Notes: generated by a model from the letters alone, not told the origin. A stretch of 40,896 nucleotides of DNA from Nymphaea colorata (GCF_008831285.2 NW_022204818.1:1-40896); one strand, 5' to 3'; shown: positions 22,693 to 33,584, numbered from the stretch's first letter. A program made the numbers and translations.

Positions 22693-24025
22693 ATGGCAGC
22701 CTTCTTCTCCCCCTTAGCATTCAGCCTCCTCCTGCAGCTGCTCCTACTTGCAATACTGCCTAACCCTACCACAATCTTCGCTTCCAAACCTCTCGGCTTC
22801 TCTATAGACCTCATTCATCGAGACTCATCCCTGTCACCTCTCTATGACTTTCATCCAGTCTAGCTCAACGAGCTGAGCAGGCGGCTCTGCGCTTCATGTT
22901 GCGCTCCCGCAGCATTGCTTCATGGTTTGCCAATACCACCAGCATGATCTCCAGCCCCGTGATGGCTGGTCCCGTGAGCTTCTCATGAAACTCTCGCTAG
23001 GTACCCCATCCAGCCTGTACTGGGCCATTATAGGCACTGGTAGTAACCTCATATGGACAACATGCCACCATTGTGACAACTGCCATGTCAAAACACCAAT
23101 GTTTGATACACTTCAGTCGTCCACCTACAAGAACCAGAGATGCTCCACCAGCTTCTGCACGGAACTGCATGTCCATCGTTGCACCAGCGACCAACTTTGC
23201 TGGTTCAGATATTCCTATAGAAACATTTCCAAAATATAAAGAGTCCTAGCCTCCGAGAAGCGCTTGTTTGACAATGGTGCCAACACCATCAAGCATGAAG
23301 GAATTGTCTTTGGTTGTGTTCATCGTGAAGATAATCCTGATTTTGCCCTGCGTAAAGTTCCAGGCCTTGTTGGCCTTGGCCGTGGTCCTCTCTCTCTTGT
23401 TAAACAGATCGGCTCTTCCATTGATGACAAATTTGCTTACTGTCTTCCTCCATATAGAAATGAAAACAATTCCGTGGGACAGCTCAAATTCGGCAACGAT
23501 GCAGAGTTTTCAGGCACAGAAGAGGTTCAAGAGAGCCGATGGCATCAGATGGTGGTGAAGGCAGCTTTTATGTGCTCATCCTGACAAACATAAGTGTCGG
23601 GAACAGCAGACTCAACATACAATTTGCTGGTGCACAGACGACTGCATTGTTGGGAGATGCCAGATCGATCATCATAGACTCGGGTACCAGCCTGACTTTT
23701 CTTGCCAAAGATGTCTATGGTCAAGTGCAAATGCATGCCAATGTCATAACTGAGCGCTTCTATCTCCTGAGCAAGATTGCTGTTAATTAGGAAATGGATC
23801 TATAAGGGTCCAGATGACTTTCATTTCGCTAGTGCAGACGGAACGCCATTCAATTTTGGAATGTTTAGAAGTGGAATCATCTGCTTAGCCATTAAAGATG
23901 GAGAGATGCCCATCTTTGGGAATATTGCGCAGCAGAACATGCATGTCAGTATGATCTGGGCTACAGACTGCTTTCTTTTGCACCAACTGAAAGTCCAACA
24001 CGTAGAAATGAATTGTTTATCGTAG
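22693..24025 (+). pseudogene. Nepenthesin-type aspartic protease pseudogene
   Basis: The ATG at 22693 begins a good secretory signal peptide (SLLLQLLLLAILP) followed by the family's propeptide start GFSIDLIHRDSSLSPLYD, then a stop at 22861. Shifted frames continue with propeptide (TTSMISSPVMAGP), mature N terminus MKLSLGTPS, and the first active-site region, here IGTGSNLIW where active members have I/V-DTGS: the catalytic Asp is Gly. Then come VFGCVHREDN, VPGLVGLGRGPLSLV, DKFAYCLPPY, a shift near 23540-23580, the second active site IIIDSGTSLTF (intact), and C-terminal IFGNIAQQNMHV. In-frame stop TAA at 23237 and a deletion near 23790 are further lesions. Active members are extracellular or vacuolar peptidases of family A1, single-exon like this one. 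Several independent lesions make it certainly non-functional as a protease. Confidence 0.92.
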
Positions 24026-25173
24026 GAACAAAAGTTATAGACTTTTGTCACCTATAAGTAAGGGTTTTATTTGGTCATAATTGTGGTTTCTGGTTATTGC
24101 ACGTTCAACTCTCTCCCTCCCTCCTTGCGGATCTAAAAGTTAGAATCTTAAAAATGACACATTTTGTATATCTTTCATTATCTTTTCTCTTAGTCTGACC
24201 ACATTTGATCATTTTGAGGTTTTTTTCTGTGTGAAACTGACAAGTCTAAAATAATGCCATGTTAATTCTTTTCAAATACGAGGTTGATGTTTTATTTTAT
24301 TTGACTTCAAAGGTGGTGTTGCAAGGAACAATAGAGGGCATCTTAGATTAACTTGAAAGGGCAGTGCGGATAATATAAGGTAGTTTGGCGGTATTTGCTA
24401 CACTTTTTTTACACACGAGCCCTAATTTTACATTTGGTTTCTTCAGAGTTATCAAAGACTCAAAGGTGACATATTATTTGAAGTGATAATGTCATACACA
24501 TTTACATTAGTTCTCTATTTATTTATGTATTACATATAGCTATTTATCTACGTATTTATATCTAACTTTTAATGCATGTTTATTTATATTTTATACACAT
24601 GATATCTTGCATATGCTGTGGTGGTCATCCTCCATAATGTCTCTACCATCTTTTACGAGTCACTTTTCTAATAGTGTGTCTTGTATGTAATAGCTAAGTC
24701 AAAGAGAATATCAAGTGTTTTTAGTAGGTGCAGCTACAAAGCATTCTACATTTCAAGCATGCATTTTTACCATAGCTTCTGCCCATTTTGTTTTGGATAT
24801 TCTTTTGTTGATTAATTCCTCTGGGTCTTTGAAAATGGGTGCAGTAGATTGTGGCTAACCTATGTAATCTTATAACTCTCTCTAACGATCTATATTCAGC
24901 CATTCAATATGGTTTCAAATCTGATATTTGGTCCTTCTCTCTCTTGTTTTTTCCATGATGGCCAATATTTTTGTATGATAATTGTACTAATTTTTTAGTA
25001 TAAGTTTTGGATATGGTTTGCAAATTGCTTATATGAGATGGCTGCACATTGTCCAGCATTCAAAGCTTTTGTAAGACCTACTTTCTTTGATCCATTCCAC
25101 ATACTTTGTATTTATGAATATATTTATTTGGAAATCATACAATCTACTTATTTATGAAGAATTTTATGACTTT
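24026..25173. other. Unassigned AT-rich DNA
   Basis: No gene, RNA or repeat recognised. All reading frames are short, with frequent stops. Confidence 0.35.
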
Positions 25174-26269
25174 GTAGTTTTTGATACGCCACCTTATAAT
25201 GAACAACTTCATGGCCTTCCTCCTGCAACACATGGGTAAGATGATTATTCAGTCTCATTACTATGTAGCACTGGTATGGATGTAAGAATTCCTCTTTGCT
25301 GATGTCCGTGCCCTAATTGCTGCTCATGGAGCGTCCAAGATCTTTTGGGCTTATAGCCTTTATACTGTCTATTGCCTTCTTGCTATTTTTAGTAACCTTA
25401 CTTGGTCTACTTAATCCTTTCTCTCGATCTTATCTTGGTATATATTCTATTGGGTTAATGCAGATTTTATTTCTAGAATGTTGTTACAGGTGGCCAATTT
25501 ACTCAACAAGTAGAATGTATTGGTGAAATTATAAATATAATTCTTAAGAATGATGGCACACCTATAGCTATTGGAAACAAGTTACATGTCACAGGTGTAA
25601 TCTACTTACTACTTAGTATAGTTGTTGAAACACATAGTTGCTGTTTGAGACATGGTGCATTTGCAAAGAGATGCCTCCCTTTAATGTAACAATATATATT
25701 CTCATGATTTGATTTGTAAACTACTTTGCTTCTAATACCTTAAGACTGTAACAGTTTGAATTTCCGAATTTCCTCTATTTCTTTGTAGTTCATCAGTATC
25801 AAGTCAATTTTAGTAGGAACTTGCATTTTGTCCCTAGATGGCATGAAGCTGGTTTTGACTTAGTTGATCATGAGTTAATTTTTCTTCCAGAGGACATCTG
25901 AGTCATCCCATCAGCTCTAGGCACTGCAGATGTGGATGTCAGCAAGGAGCGGAGAGTTAATCAAGATCTAGACTTGATGGACATGATTGATTCACAGAAG
26001 CTTGTCCTTTCTAAGGTGCATGCTAGATTAGTTTCTTCCTCTTATAGAAGCTTGTCCTATTGATTGAGGCTGGTTAGTTTCTTGTGCTGAAAACTGATCT
26101 ATTCTTTGATCTTGGATCTTGTTGGCAGAAGTTGATGTGGAAATCAAGAAGCTTACTGCCCGCCCAATATTGTTGAAGGAAACCCATGCTTGGATTACAT
26201 CAAATGCATCACATTTTCCATGGCTAGGAACTTTGAAGTAGAACGGGAGGAATGGTGGAAACAAGTAAA
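25174..26269 (+). pseudogene. Exon-like fragments of an unrecognised gene
   Basis: Several short stretches read like protein and are flanked by splice-like sites. 25174-25235 gives VVFDTPPYNEQLHGLPPATH and ends at GTAAG. ~25283-25345 gives ADVRALIAAHGASKIF. 25490-25600 follows ttgttacag and gives GQFTQQVECIGEIINIILKN and NKLHVTG. 25890-26014 gives VIPSALGTADVDVSKERRVN and LDLMDMIDSQKLVLSKV after a TGA. 26129-26264 follows ttggcag and gives VDVEIKKLTARP, then after a one-base shift NIVEGNPCLDYIKC and FEVEREEWWK. Phases do not join cleanly (the GTAAG donor appears to carry one extra G). I do not recognise the family. Composition and word choice suggest a conserved multi-exon plant gene now broken, but this is inference. 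Confidence 0.45.
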
Positions 26270-27329
26270 TTTTAACGATTCTTTCTTTTATAAATGCATT
26301 CTCAATTCAGACTTGATAGGGATGTCCAATCTGAATCTGCCGTTATCCATGTAAATTTTCAAATTTACATTGATTTGTCAAGTTTTCTCAACACGGGCAC
26401 GTCATTGGATAAAAGCTCGAAATGACCAGTCCGTGCACTTCTAAAATGGTGGCAGGTGATCTGAGGCTAGGGAAACGTTTTTGGCAACACAGGAAAGGGC
26501 AAGGACAAGTATTGGTCTTTTGCAAGTTGGCAATAAACTTATTTGCAACGACAAAAGGCGTTGCCAATAGCTTGTCTTTATTGTTGTGGTTGTATTTGTT
26601 TCACCAGGGACCAGATCAAGTCGAAACTCCACCCCCCCTCCGACCTTAAATCTATCATTTGTAATATACGTGGATTTAAGATCCATGCTGCATAAATCTT
26701 TAGTTTGTTTAAGATGAGGATCTTTTAAAGCATATCTTTTAATGCTACATCAAACTATCAAACACAACTTAAAGTACAAAAGAGGATCGAATCAGTCTCT
26801 CAAACCATCCGGACGTAAGTACACTACCACAATTTTCTTTGTCACTTTCGATGCAAACTCTGCTGGGTGTTAGGCTGCCGTCCCTTTTAGTAGAAAGAAT
26901 AAGTAATGAATCTACATCGAAGAGTAACTTTGTCAGTATTACTTGAACATCCCCTTCCTGATGATCGGGGTGCTCACGCACTATTTTCTTTGTCTTTATA
27001 TGTTTTTTTTATCAATATTCTATTGATAATGATTTTGTTTTTTTCAACTACAGCAGTACATTATAATAACCTTCGTACATGTGGAAAAAAACATGTACAA
27101 TAACAATCACCAGGTACAAGAAAATGTGGATGAAGTTGGTGCTATGACTATCAAAACTAGAGGTAGCTAGATGACAAAATCATGAAATGTCTGATAATTA
27201 ATTGATATAATTCTTTTTCTAAATCTTAAACGAAAAAATATGGTATCAATTAAACATTGGCATTATTTGGGTCAAATGGCTGACAAATTAATAAAGTGCT
27301 TATTTGATAATTAATGATAGCTGGGCCCA
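26270..27329. other. Unassigned DNA
   Basis: No gene supported. At ~26475-26570 the words 'aaacgtttttggcaac' and 'gcaacgacaaaaggcgttgcc' form an imperfect inverted pattern (GCAAC/GTTGC) as in subterminal parts of some DNA transposons, with no transposase nearby. Confidence 0.3.
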
Positions 27330-28605
27330 ATAGCATTCGGCCAGCCTTGTATTTTGCGTTAAGACAGAACCAATTAAAATTAAAATATAGAGATCTTCCC
27401 TAATGACAGAGCCTATTCTGTATAAGGTCACCCACAATTGCAGGTTCATTCAAATTCAATTGAATCATCTTGTGTGATGGTAAGTCCCATGGTGGAGCTA
27501 CAAGATGGCTGGTGCCGCACAAACTTTAGTTATGTTCATGTTAATAACTTCATACATTTCAGGCAGCTACTTCTGCAGTAGAGTGGTTATTTTGTTATTT
27601 TGTATAATTAAAAACTGCTTTCAAAAGACCGTGCTCAAACAACTGGTCAATGCAAATGCACTGTGATGGTTTTTATCCACACAAAACAAAAAAATAGCAG
27701 ATTTCAATTCCTTTATATATATATATATATATATATATGAACATATGTTGTACTTGTAAGTTTTAGTTACCAGAAATTAATTGTATCGGTTCGTCCTAAT
27801 TGGATGCAAGAGCCAGTTAAAGGAGAAAAATTTGGCCGACTTTTCTTTGAATCCCAGGAATGACTTTTCTTAAACGATGATGACATACTTTCAGTTTCCA
27901 GTCGACCTGGTCGGATCGAGAGCAATGTGCTATACTAGTGCAAGGATGGAACTTGGAAGCACTATGTATGCCAGTTGAAGGACATTTGACTCTACTCACA
28001 TGGGCATGGGCATTATGGAAAGCCGGATCTAAAATTAGTGTCTTATATGGTCTAATGCATGAAAAATTATGCATGTAGGTGCTTAATAACCAAAATAACA
28101 TGTCTAAGTAAAAAAAAAAGACTTTTAGAAGGACAAAAAAGGGTTTATGAAAAAGTAAATATTCTAAAATATACACTTCTTTATAAAAATAAAAATAAAA
28201 AATACTCCAACCCTGCACCGACCTACACGATCCAATATCATTGGACATGCATGGGGGTGTAAAAAGGGAGGCCCAGGCAATCGCCAAAAAGAACTCTTGG
28301 GACTAGGAATAAGATTATTTAATAAAATATAGAACTCTGCATTTCAATTATAATTTGATCAAATATCGGGCCGATAACAAAATGGTAAGATTGTTCCAGC
28401 TAAGTTTTGATTCTTTTAACCTAGCAGAGGGTTCGCCACCACCAAAAATTTGTCGGTTAATAATATTTGTGGGTCTTGCATGTGAAACCAAGTCCTTCTC
28501 AACCCAATCTGGAACCTTTCAGAGTCTTAAGATTGGATAAAATTCACCCAGTGCGTGACTTTTGTTAATATAAGATATTGCTAGTGGCCATACAATGCCT
28601 GCTAA
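27330..28605 (+). repeat. Segment duplication S, copy 3 (deleted)
   Basis: The order of matching words is the same as in copy 2, but with a large internal deletion: after 'cagtcgacctggtcggatcg' (~27901-27920) the copy jumps to 'agcaatgtgctatactagtgcaa', corresponding to ~15924-15945 in copy 1. It then follows copy 1 through 'tgggcatgggcattatgg' and 'aaaatatacacttcttta' (~28173). The last part (~28490-28605) matches the 3' part of copy 2. A (TA)n run at 27713-27738 sits within it. It contains no shared reading frame. Confidence 0.7.
27713..27738. repeat. (TA)n microsatellite
   Basis: An uninterrupted TA run of about 13 units within segment copy 3. Confidence 0.9.
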
Positions 28606-29060
28606 TAAAAAAGACTTCATCTTTTTTTCTTGAGAAAGAACACCCAACTCATCCATGATTTGGCATCTTTTAGCAGGAGAAAGTATCTGAAAATAAAGTT
28701 GGAAACAGCAGGAGCCGGGCCCCATACATCGGCCTGAACCAAGTTGAAGCAATATTGGATTTTTATTTCAGATTCAGGAAATGATTGTTCAGCGATCTTT
28801 GCGTAATTGCATGTCTCACATACTGGAAAATTGTAGACGAGCTTAAGAAACACAGTTTTGAGAATTAGATCAGACAAATGTCCCAACCTATAGTGCCATA
28901 GGAGTGATTCTTCATTCTTCTTGTCAGCTGGAAGTGCCTTGTTTGTGTTCAAGTTAATGTAGTAGATAGAGCCCATCTCTCTCATAACAATCACCAAGCC
29001 TCATCTGGGGTTTCTGGTCCAGCAGAATGACCTTCTTCTTGGAGGAAATATTGAGAAATT
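28606..29060 (-). pseudogene. Ty1/copia fragment (GAG-pre-integrase and integrase start)
   Basis: The minus strand from ~29060 to 28617 reads like a copia polyprotein: a GAG-pre-integrase piece (MGSIYYINLNTN), the zinc-binding motif (LLWHYRLGHLSDLI ... FPVCETCNYAKI) and the start of the integrase core (FNLVQADVWGPAP ... FRYFLLLKDAKSWMSWVF). The family's second acidic position lies at LLLKDA, where most elements read FIDD. The frame ends in a lysine run near 28617, and beyond it the DNA belongs to segment copy 3. A stop interrupts upstream at ~29003. Only about 150 codons of a ~1300-codon polyprotein survive, in the orientation opposite to the copia remnant that follows. Confidence 0.86.
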
Positions 29061-29384
29061 TCTGTAACATAGAGCTGTGCTAGATTTATTAACAATGATA
29101 AGATCTATGGAACAGATACGATTAGGATCAGTTACAAAGTACAGGGTACGGTTTCCAAAACTCAAGAGCTATCTAAAACTGACCAATCTTCTCTATATGA
29201 GAAAGAAATCATTTCTCCTATCTTCTTCTATAATTCTGCCCAAATCTGTCGTGTATATCAAGATCCTAAAATCAAGGATCTAAATTGTATAAAGTGACTA
29301 TAAATATTTGTACTCTCTCTGTGTGGTTATAGAATATAAGAGAGAGTCTTTGTGTGGATGTAGGCTGATTTTAGCGGAACCACG

Positions 29385-29898
29385 TTACACCTGTGTGTCC
29401 ATCTTTTGTTCTAAATTGATATAAGTGCCTGCAACTTCTTTCACCGTGGTCTTCTGTATCCTGCATCTTTCTAGAGCTACGCTTCACCTGTCTAGTAGAT
29501 GAGCATTGTTTGATGCTGCCACCATCGTTTTCCAGCCACTCTCTCTGCTGCGTGCCCTGTTGCATCTCCTGTTCCTCTTCCTACATCCACAGTTTTTTGC
29601 GTAACAAGGGAAACCACAGAGCAGCGTGCGGTTTCATGCTCTTACACCTGTGTGTCCATCTTTTGTTCTAAATTGATATAAGAGCCTGCAACTGCTTTCA
29701 CCGTGGTCTTCTGTATCCTGCATCTTTCTAGAGCTACGCTTCACCTGTCTAGTGGATGAGCATTGTTTGATGCTGGCACCATCGTTTTCCAGCCACTCTC
29801 TCTGCTGCGTGCCCTGTTGCGTCTCCTGTTCCTCTTCCTACATCCACAGTTTTTTGCGTAACAAGGGAAACCACAGAGCAGCATGCAGTTTCATGCTC
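29385..29898 (+). repeat. 257-bp tandem duplication (copia leader)
   Basis: Two units start at 29385 and 29642 (both 'ttacacctgtgtgtccatc') and run to 'ggtttcatgctctt' or 'agtttcatgctctt'. The spacing is exactly 257 bases and only about seven substitutions are visible, so it is a recent event compared with the decay around it. Each unit contains 'aattgatataagagcctgc' (or 'agtgcctgc'), which resembles a decayed copia primer-binding site (TTGGTATCAGAGCC). This suggests the unit spans an LTR end and the start of the leader of the gag-bearing element downstream. Confidence 0.9.
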
Positions 29899-29929
29899 TT
29901 TTTTTCTTTTGTGGTGAGCAAGTGAAAGC

Positions 29930-30330
29930 CACCAAGGCCTTCACCGAGGAGCGCACTATTTCACCGAGGAGCATACTGCTCCTTTTAGTGTTTGAACAAG
30001 GGTCTGGCACCGAGTGTGTTGTTTCCTGCCTTCATCGAGGCACGTGCCTTCCTTTTGGAGTGTGTTGTTTCCTGCCTTCACCGAGGCACATGCCTCCTTT
30101 TTTGTCTAAGGAAGGCCACACTCTTTCCAGCCTTCGCCAAGGAGCATGCTGTTGACTTCTTTTTCTGTCTCTCAACAAGGGAAGGTCATACTGTTTCCAG
30201 CCCTCACCAAGGGAAGCGCTGTTTCCTTTTGTGTTCACCGAGAAGCATGCTCACAAGGGAGTGCCACTGAGACCTATCTGCCCCTTCAGTCGTCCAATCC
30301 ACCTCCTCAGTCGCCTTTTTTGTTTATCAG
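29930..30330 (+). repeat. Degenerate short repeats in the copia leader
   Basis: The phrase 'ttcaccgaggagc' and longer versions such as 'gtgttgtttcctgccttca.cgaggcac.tgcct' recur; two consecutive copies of the latter lie about 48 bases apart near 30015 and 30063. Overlapping frames here (Cys/His/Phe-rich) are different phases of the same repeats, so I do not call them genes. Confidence 0.65.
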
Positions 30331-30395
30331 ACACAAATTGTATTGACTGTGCTTGTCGGCTGTTGATTGAACGAGCGAGAAATTTTTAGTATAAT

Positions 30396-31740
30396 ATGGC
30401 TGCATTGTACTCTTCTAACACTCCTCGCACTCCTACTCCACCAGGTACACAATGGAATGCTTTCTCAAGTTTGGTTTCAGTCAAGCTTGATCAATCAAAT
30501 TATCTTCTCTGGCGTTCTCAAATTGAAGTGTTATGAAAAGTTAAAATTTGATCAAGTATGTTAATGGAAAATGTTCTGCTCCACCTGAATTTCTTGATGA
30601 AGCACATACACAGGAAAATACTGCTTATGGTTTATGGTATCGTGAAGACCAACTAGCACTAAGTTGGATCAAAGTCACTATGACTCAACCAGTCATGTCA
30701 CAACCGGTTCGTGTTGGCACGGCTATAGATGCTTGGTTCATCCTTGTAAAATAGTATGCCTCACAAAATAATCTTTGTATTATTCAGCTGAAAAGAGAAT
30801 TCCAAAACATAAAAAAGGGAGGAATGCCTATGACTGAATACCTTCAACATATTAGTTTCTGACATGATTCTCTTAGCAGAGTGCAGCACTTTGTCTCAGA
30901 TACAGACCTTGTTCTCTATACCTTGAATGGACTGAATTCTGAATATGAATCTTTTATTACCACTGTTATTGCATTCAAAGATCTGCCTTCATTTTCTGAA
31001 TTATATGATATGTTAATTACTCAAGAGCGACGACTTGGAGTGCTTTCTTCATCCCTGATGGCTCAGGTTGAAGCCACTGCCACTACCTTTATTGCTGAAC
31101 AAGGGCATGGGCGTGGTTTTATTACAGACCAAGGGTGTGGGCGTGCTTTTATTACTGACCAAGGGCATGGGCATGGCAACTATAATGGTGGTAGGGGTAG
31201 AGGCTGTAATGGAGGAAGAGGAAACTATGGAAAAAATAATAATACTAACAAGTCCAGCCAAGGAGTAACTTGTCAATAACATGCCCTTACACATCCCAGT
31301 AGAACGAGATAGTAGAAAGGAAGCATAGGAATCTGGTGGAAATGGGACTCGCCATAATTATTCATGCCAATATGCCACAAAAATTTTGGTTTGATGCTTT
31401 TAAAACTGTTGTTCATCTTATTAACAGGTTGCCTATTGCAGACTTGCAAATGACGCTGTATGAGAAGCTCTTGCATGAAGTTCCCAAATATAGTCATCTA
31501 AGAACCTTTGGTTGTACCGTCTATCCATTGAATGGGCCTAGACGTGCTTCAAAACTATAAGCCAAAGCTCAAACCTGCGTCTTCATTGGGTATGGTAGCT
31601 GTCATAAAGGTTGTGTTTGTTACAATCCAATCTCTAATGGTGTCATCATATCTAGACATGTTATTTTTTATGAAAGAAATTTTTTATACTCTCATTGTGG
31701 TCCCTCTTTTACAGCCTCAAACATTTCAAGTTAGCTAAAG
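30396..31740 (+). pseudogene. Ty1/copia gag plus integrase C-terminal end, internally deleted
   Basis: The ATG at 30396 begins a copia Gag (FSSLVSVKLDQSNYLLWRSQ), interrupted by a stop at 30534. Shifted frames continue with ALSWIKVTMTQPVMSQ, a stop near 30752, QLKREFQNIKKGGMPMTEYL, and 30881-31279 with the conserved DLVLYTLNGLNSEYESFI and ITQERRL, which identify the UBN2-type capsid domain. The tail is Gly-rich with a 10-residue repeat (DQGHGRGFIT-like, 30-nt units). Directly after it, ~31299-31735 encodes the end of the integrase region (IVERKHRNLVEMGL, FDAFKTVVHLINRLPI, then VFIGYGSCHKGC and SRHVIFYERNF) with shifts. Zinc knuckle, protease and the integrase core between them are gone, and no reverse transcriptase follows. 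The internal deletion joins gag to integrase at about 31275-31300. Confidence 0.88.
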
Positions 31741-31939
31741 TCGTCATCCAGATCTGAATATATTAAGCCTAGGCCTATCGATGAGCTAAAAGAGAGTTTA
31801 CCTCTTATTGAGTTGCCTAGAATCATTCCTAGTTCCTCAAGTTGCTCAGCAGTTCAAACTGGTTCCAATCACTTTCATGTGCACATACCATCAATTTCAG
31901 CATACTTAGACCTTCATGGAACTAGATAAGTTGATTGAA
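31741..31939. other. Copia linker tail and junction with hAT element
   Basis: The sequence still resembles the low-complexity linker downstream of integrase (Ser/Pro-rich in broken frames) up to roughly 31900. hAT homology begins near 31940. No target-site duplication or hAT 5' terminus is obvious, so the hAT element is truncated here or the joint is a deletion. Confidence 0.4.
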
Positions 31940-33230
31940 TAAGTTGGAAATGATAAGGTTGTCCAGATAATTATAATGCACCTACATGTAGAGCTGTCGT
32001 CTTCTAGTGGAACATGAATATCCTCACATTTTTTGGACACCTTGTGCAGTCCGTAGTTTAAATTTGGCATTGAAAAGTATATGCAATCCACCAAGTAAAG
32101 AACAAGATCTTCATGCTTATGAATTGTGTTTGTGGATTGAAGACTTCGAGAGAGACGTTAAAAACATTAGAAACTTCATAATTAATCATCAACATGCACT
32201 TTCCATTTATAATAGATATACTGATTTGAAGTTGTTAAGAGTTGCAGACACACGTTTTGCTTCTATCATTGTTATGATGAAGAGAATCAAGAAGGTTAAA
32301 AGTGCATTAATCAATATGGTGGCAGATGATGATTGGAACTTCTATCGTGCTGTTGATGATGACAAAGCTCAAACCATCAAACGATTGCTTGTTGGTGATG
32401 CATTTTGAGATAAAATCTCTTATTTTCTTGCATTCACAGAGCCTATTTGGGAGATGTTAAGGGCTCTTGATTGTGATAAGTCAATGCTTCATTGAGTTTA
32501 TGAGATATGAGACAATATGATTTGCAAATTACGGGTGTCATTTTCAATCATGAGAAGGAGGACTTTGCACTTGAAGATTCAGATTTTTTTTTATTAAATA
32601 CATAGGTTGACATGTCTTAATAAAATTTTTACAGATTCATATCAAAATGAACGAGCTCATAATGAGTTTACAAGCTTTTCTATAGGAAATGAAATTATGG
32701 CTGCAATGGTAGATAGAGACACATATCTACCTATTCCTTGGTGGTCAAACATGGACATGCTTATCCCACACTTCAATACCTTGCTTTGAGGTTGTTAGTT
32801 CAGCCGGCTATATCTTCATGCTTTGAAAGGAATTAGGGCACTTATTCACATATTCACAACATTAAGAGAAACAAACTTACAAGCAAGCATGCAAAAAATT
32901 TAGTTTATATGCATTCTAACCTTTGGTTACTTTTACGAAACAGTAACGAATACAAGTAAATCAACAGTTTTGTCTTGTAAATTTTTTGTATCTATGTTGT
33001 TGATTACTTGATAATTATATTCTTAATTCTTATCTTTTTATAAGGAAGGAAGCAGTAAAAATTGGGATGTGAATGGTGAGGAATTTAACTTCGAAGGAGA
33101 CAAGGATCTAAACCATCTTAATTTGGGGTTAAATGAACCATGTACACTACAAGAGGTAGAGGTGGATAAGGAGGACGTTGGAGGTGGACATGGAAGAGGA
33201 AGAAGAATCGAAAGAATGATCTCAGTTTAT
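31940..33230 (+). pseudogene. hAT-superfamily transposase remnant
   Basis: Order of recognisable parts: a decayed start with NAPTCRAV (about 31974-31997); a DUF659-side segment EYPHIFWTPCAVRSLNLALK (from 32009); AYELCLWIEDFERDVKNIRN, HALSIYNRYTDLKLLRVADTR and IKKVKSALINMV up to a TGA at 32406 where relatives have Trp. More TGA stops follow in the same frame before 32520. Then NKIFTDSYQNERAHNEFTSF and PWWSNMDMLIPHF (32620-32785), and the C-terminal dimerisation region YSHIHNIKRNKLTSKHAKNL and YMHSNLWLLLRN at ~32845-32945. A last acidic, Gly-rich tail lies at 33050-33220 (NWDVNGEEFNFEG) after an AT-rich, intron-like gap. Many stops are G-to-A changes. The N-terminal zinc finger is missing. Confidence 0.9.
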
Positions 33231-33248
33231 TCATGTTTTTTTTTTTCA

Positions 33249-33330
33249 TGAGATTATATGTAGGAACTATGAGAGGAACATTTTATGTTTTCATTATGAG
33301 ATTATAGTAGAAACTATGAAAGGAACATTA
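33249..33330 (+). repeat. Two-copy tandem duplication, ~47-bp unit
   Basis: The phrase 'atgagattata.gta.gaaactatgagaggaacatt' occurs at about 33249 and again at about 33296 with small differences. It lies in the 3' untranslated part of the hAT remnant. Confidence 0.75.
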
Positions 33331-33397
33331 TCTTAATGGTGTGATCATATCACTTGTTTTTCTCAAAATTTTCAGTTTTTTCATTAAAAAAATAATA

Positions 33398-33500
33398 TTA
33401 TCACCGTACCGCCATATCAAGATTTGCAAAAACGCCGTACCCATACCCATTTTCCCGTAACCGTACCAGCACCTGTACCCACACCTAGGTGACATAGGTT
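33398..33500 (+). repeat. CCGTACC-rich subterminal repeat of the hAT element
   Basis: The motif ccgtacc / gtaccca is repeated: caccgtaccgcc, gccgtacccatacccat, ccgtaaccgtacc, ctgtacccacacc, ending in 'taggtgacatagg'. Plant hAT elements of this type commonly carry such C-rich subterminal repeats near the 3' end. The exact terminus and an 8-bp target duplication could not be fixed. Confidence 0.5.
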
Positions 33501-33582
33501 CCACCGTTTCCACAGCATCTTATCACGGATGGATTTGGATCGTTTTAACAAGTGACATTTGATGGCATCATAATGGAAGGAG

Positions 33583-33584
<2 letters not shown>

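Noticed and set aside
22894-23736. Minus-strand frames of 63-65 codons
   Set aside because: They lie antisense to the protease pseudogene and match nothing.
29883-30346. Cys/His-rich overlapping frames as a small secreted protein family
   Set aside because: They are different phases of the same degenerate repeats in a copia leader; no signal peptide or conserved spacing.
5770-33230. A potentially active retrotransposon or DNA transposon
   Set aside because: Each element lacks essential domains (reverse transcriptase in the copia pieces, zinc finger in hAT) and carries stops and shifts.
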